Source of the DNA: Dechloromonas sp. CZR5
Lineage (GTDB): Bacteria > Pseudomonadota > Gammaproteobacteria > Burkholderiales > Rhodocyclaceae
Length of the DNA stretch: 64,000 nucleotides
Reading direction: 5' to 3'
NCBI RefSeq assembly: GCF_008711155.1
Contig: NZ_VUYQ01000001.1
Span: forward strand, 682,001 to 746,000
The position numbers and the translations under genes are program-made. Below are positions 63,986 to 64,000 of this stretch, piece after piece. Numbering within the stretch: the first letter of the stretch is position 1; each line of letters opens with the position of its first letter. The notes under the pieces were generated by a model. The model ran no database searches. It was not told where the DNA came from and saw only the letters and a program-made list of their open reading frames with translations.

Positions 63986-64000
63986 GCCTTTTTTCGTTGT

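Overview
The window comes from a GC-rich proteobacterial chromosome, most likely a betaproteobacterium of the Rhodocyclales type (Thauera/Azoarcus/Dechloromonas-like). This is an inference from gene content: a multicomponent phenol hydroxylase with a meta-cleavage pathway, a PQQ alcohol dehydrogenase, many TonB receptors, sigma54 promoters and strong GC3 bias. No rRNA, tRNA, CRISPR array or complete insertion sequence was seen.

Layout. 1-1.8 kb: edge fragment of a membrane protein, an ORF interrupted by one TGA, and a DUF4259 protein. 1.9-11.8 kb: a quinoprotein alcohol dehydrogenase with the Asp-x-Asp signature of lanthanide-dependent enzymes, divergent from a seven-gene operon (SoxYZ-like carrier, metallo-hydrolase, TonB, TonB-dependent receptor, histidine kinase, LuxR-type regulator, prolyl aminopeptidase). 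Both directions start at good sigma54 promoters, and the first six operon genes are chained by 4-nt start/stop overlaps. 11.8-17.6 kb: a membrane protein, a DsbA/FrnE-like protein, a FecA-like receptor with a Fur-box-like site, and a DegP-type protease.

17.6-40.1 kb: the phenol island. It holds dmpR (divergent), dmpKLMNOP and a dmpQ-like ferredoxin, a GntR regulator, then dmpB, a GlcG-like gene, dmpC, dmpE, an SDR gene, dmpF, dmpG, dmpH and dmpI, followed by a BNR lipoprotein / RND permease / DUF1302 / DUF1329 envelope module. Two lesions stand out. DmpR has lost its DNA-binding HTH by an internal deletion, and dmpH has an amber codon at position 21. An octamer (TCGAGATT) recurs in the three main promoter regions of the island and may be the GntR operator.

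40.4-46.4 kb: a GGDEF response regulator, a hemerythrin-like protein, a divergent Ner-like/CI-like regulator pair, arfB, rlmA, an ABC-F ATPase and a small protein. 46.6-53.4 kb: a compact glycerate-to-pyruvate cassette (CdaR-type regulator, MFS permease, MOFRL glycerate kinase, pyruvate kinase, enolase).

53.4-64 kb: a molybdenum-related region with modA, modE and a two-domain molbindin, then an operon of XRE regulator, TonB receptor, DUF2478 protein, orphan solute-binding protein and di-haem DUF1111 protein, with a second TonB receptor divergent from it. Sites with the published ModE operator architecture (11-N6-11) lie upstream of modE, upstream of the molbindin gene and twice between the XRE operon and the second receptor. 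The best reading is a ModE-controlled, TonB-dependent uptake system for molybdate, tungstate or a molybdenum chelate. This is the strongest candidate in the window for an undescribed system.
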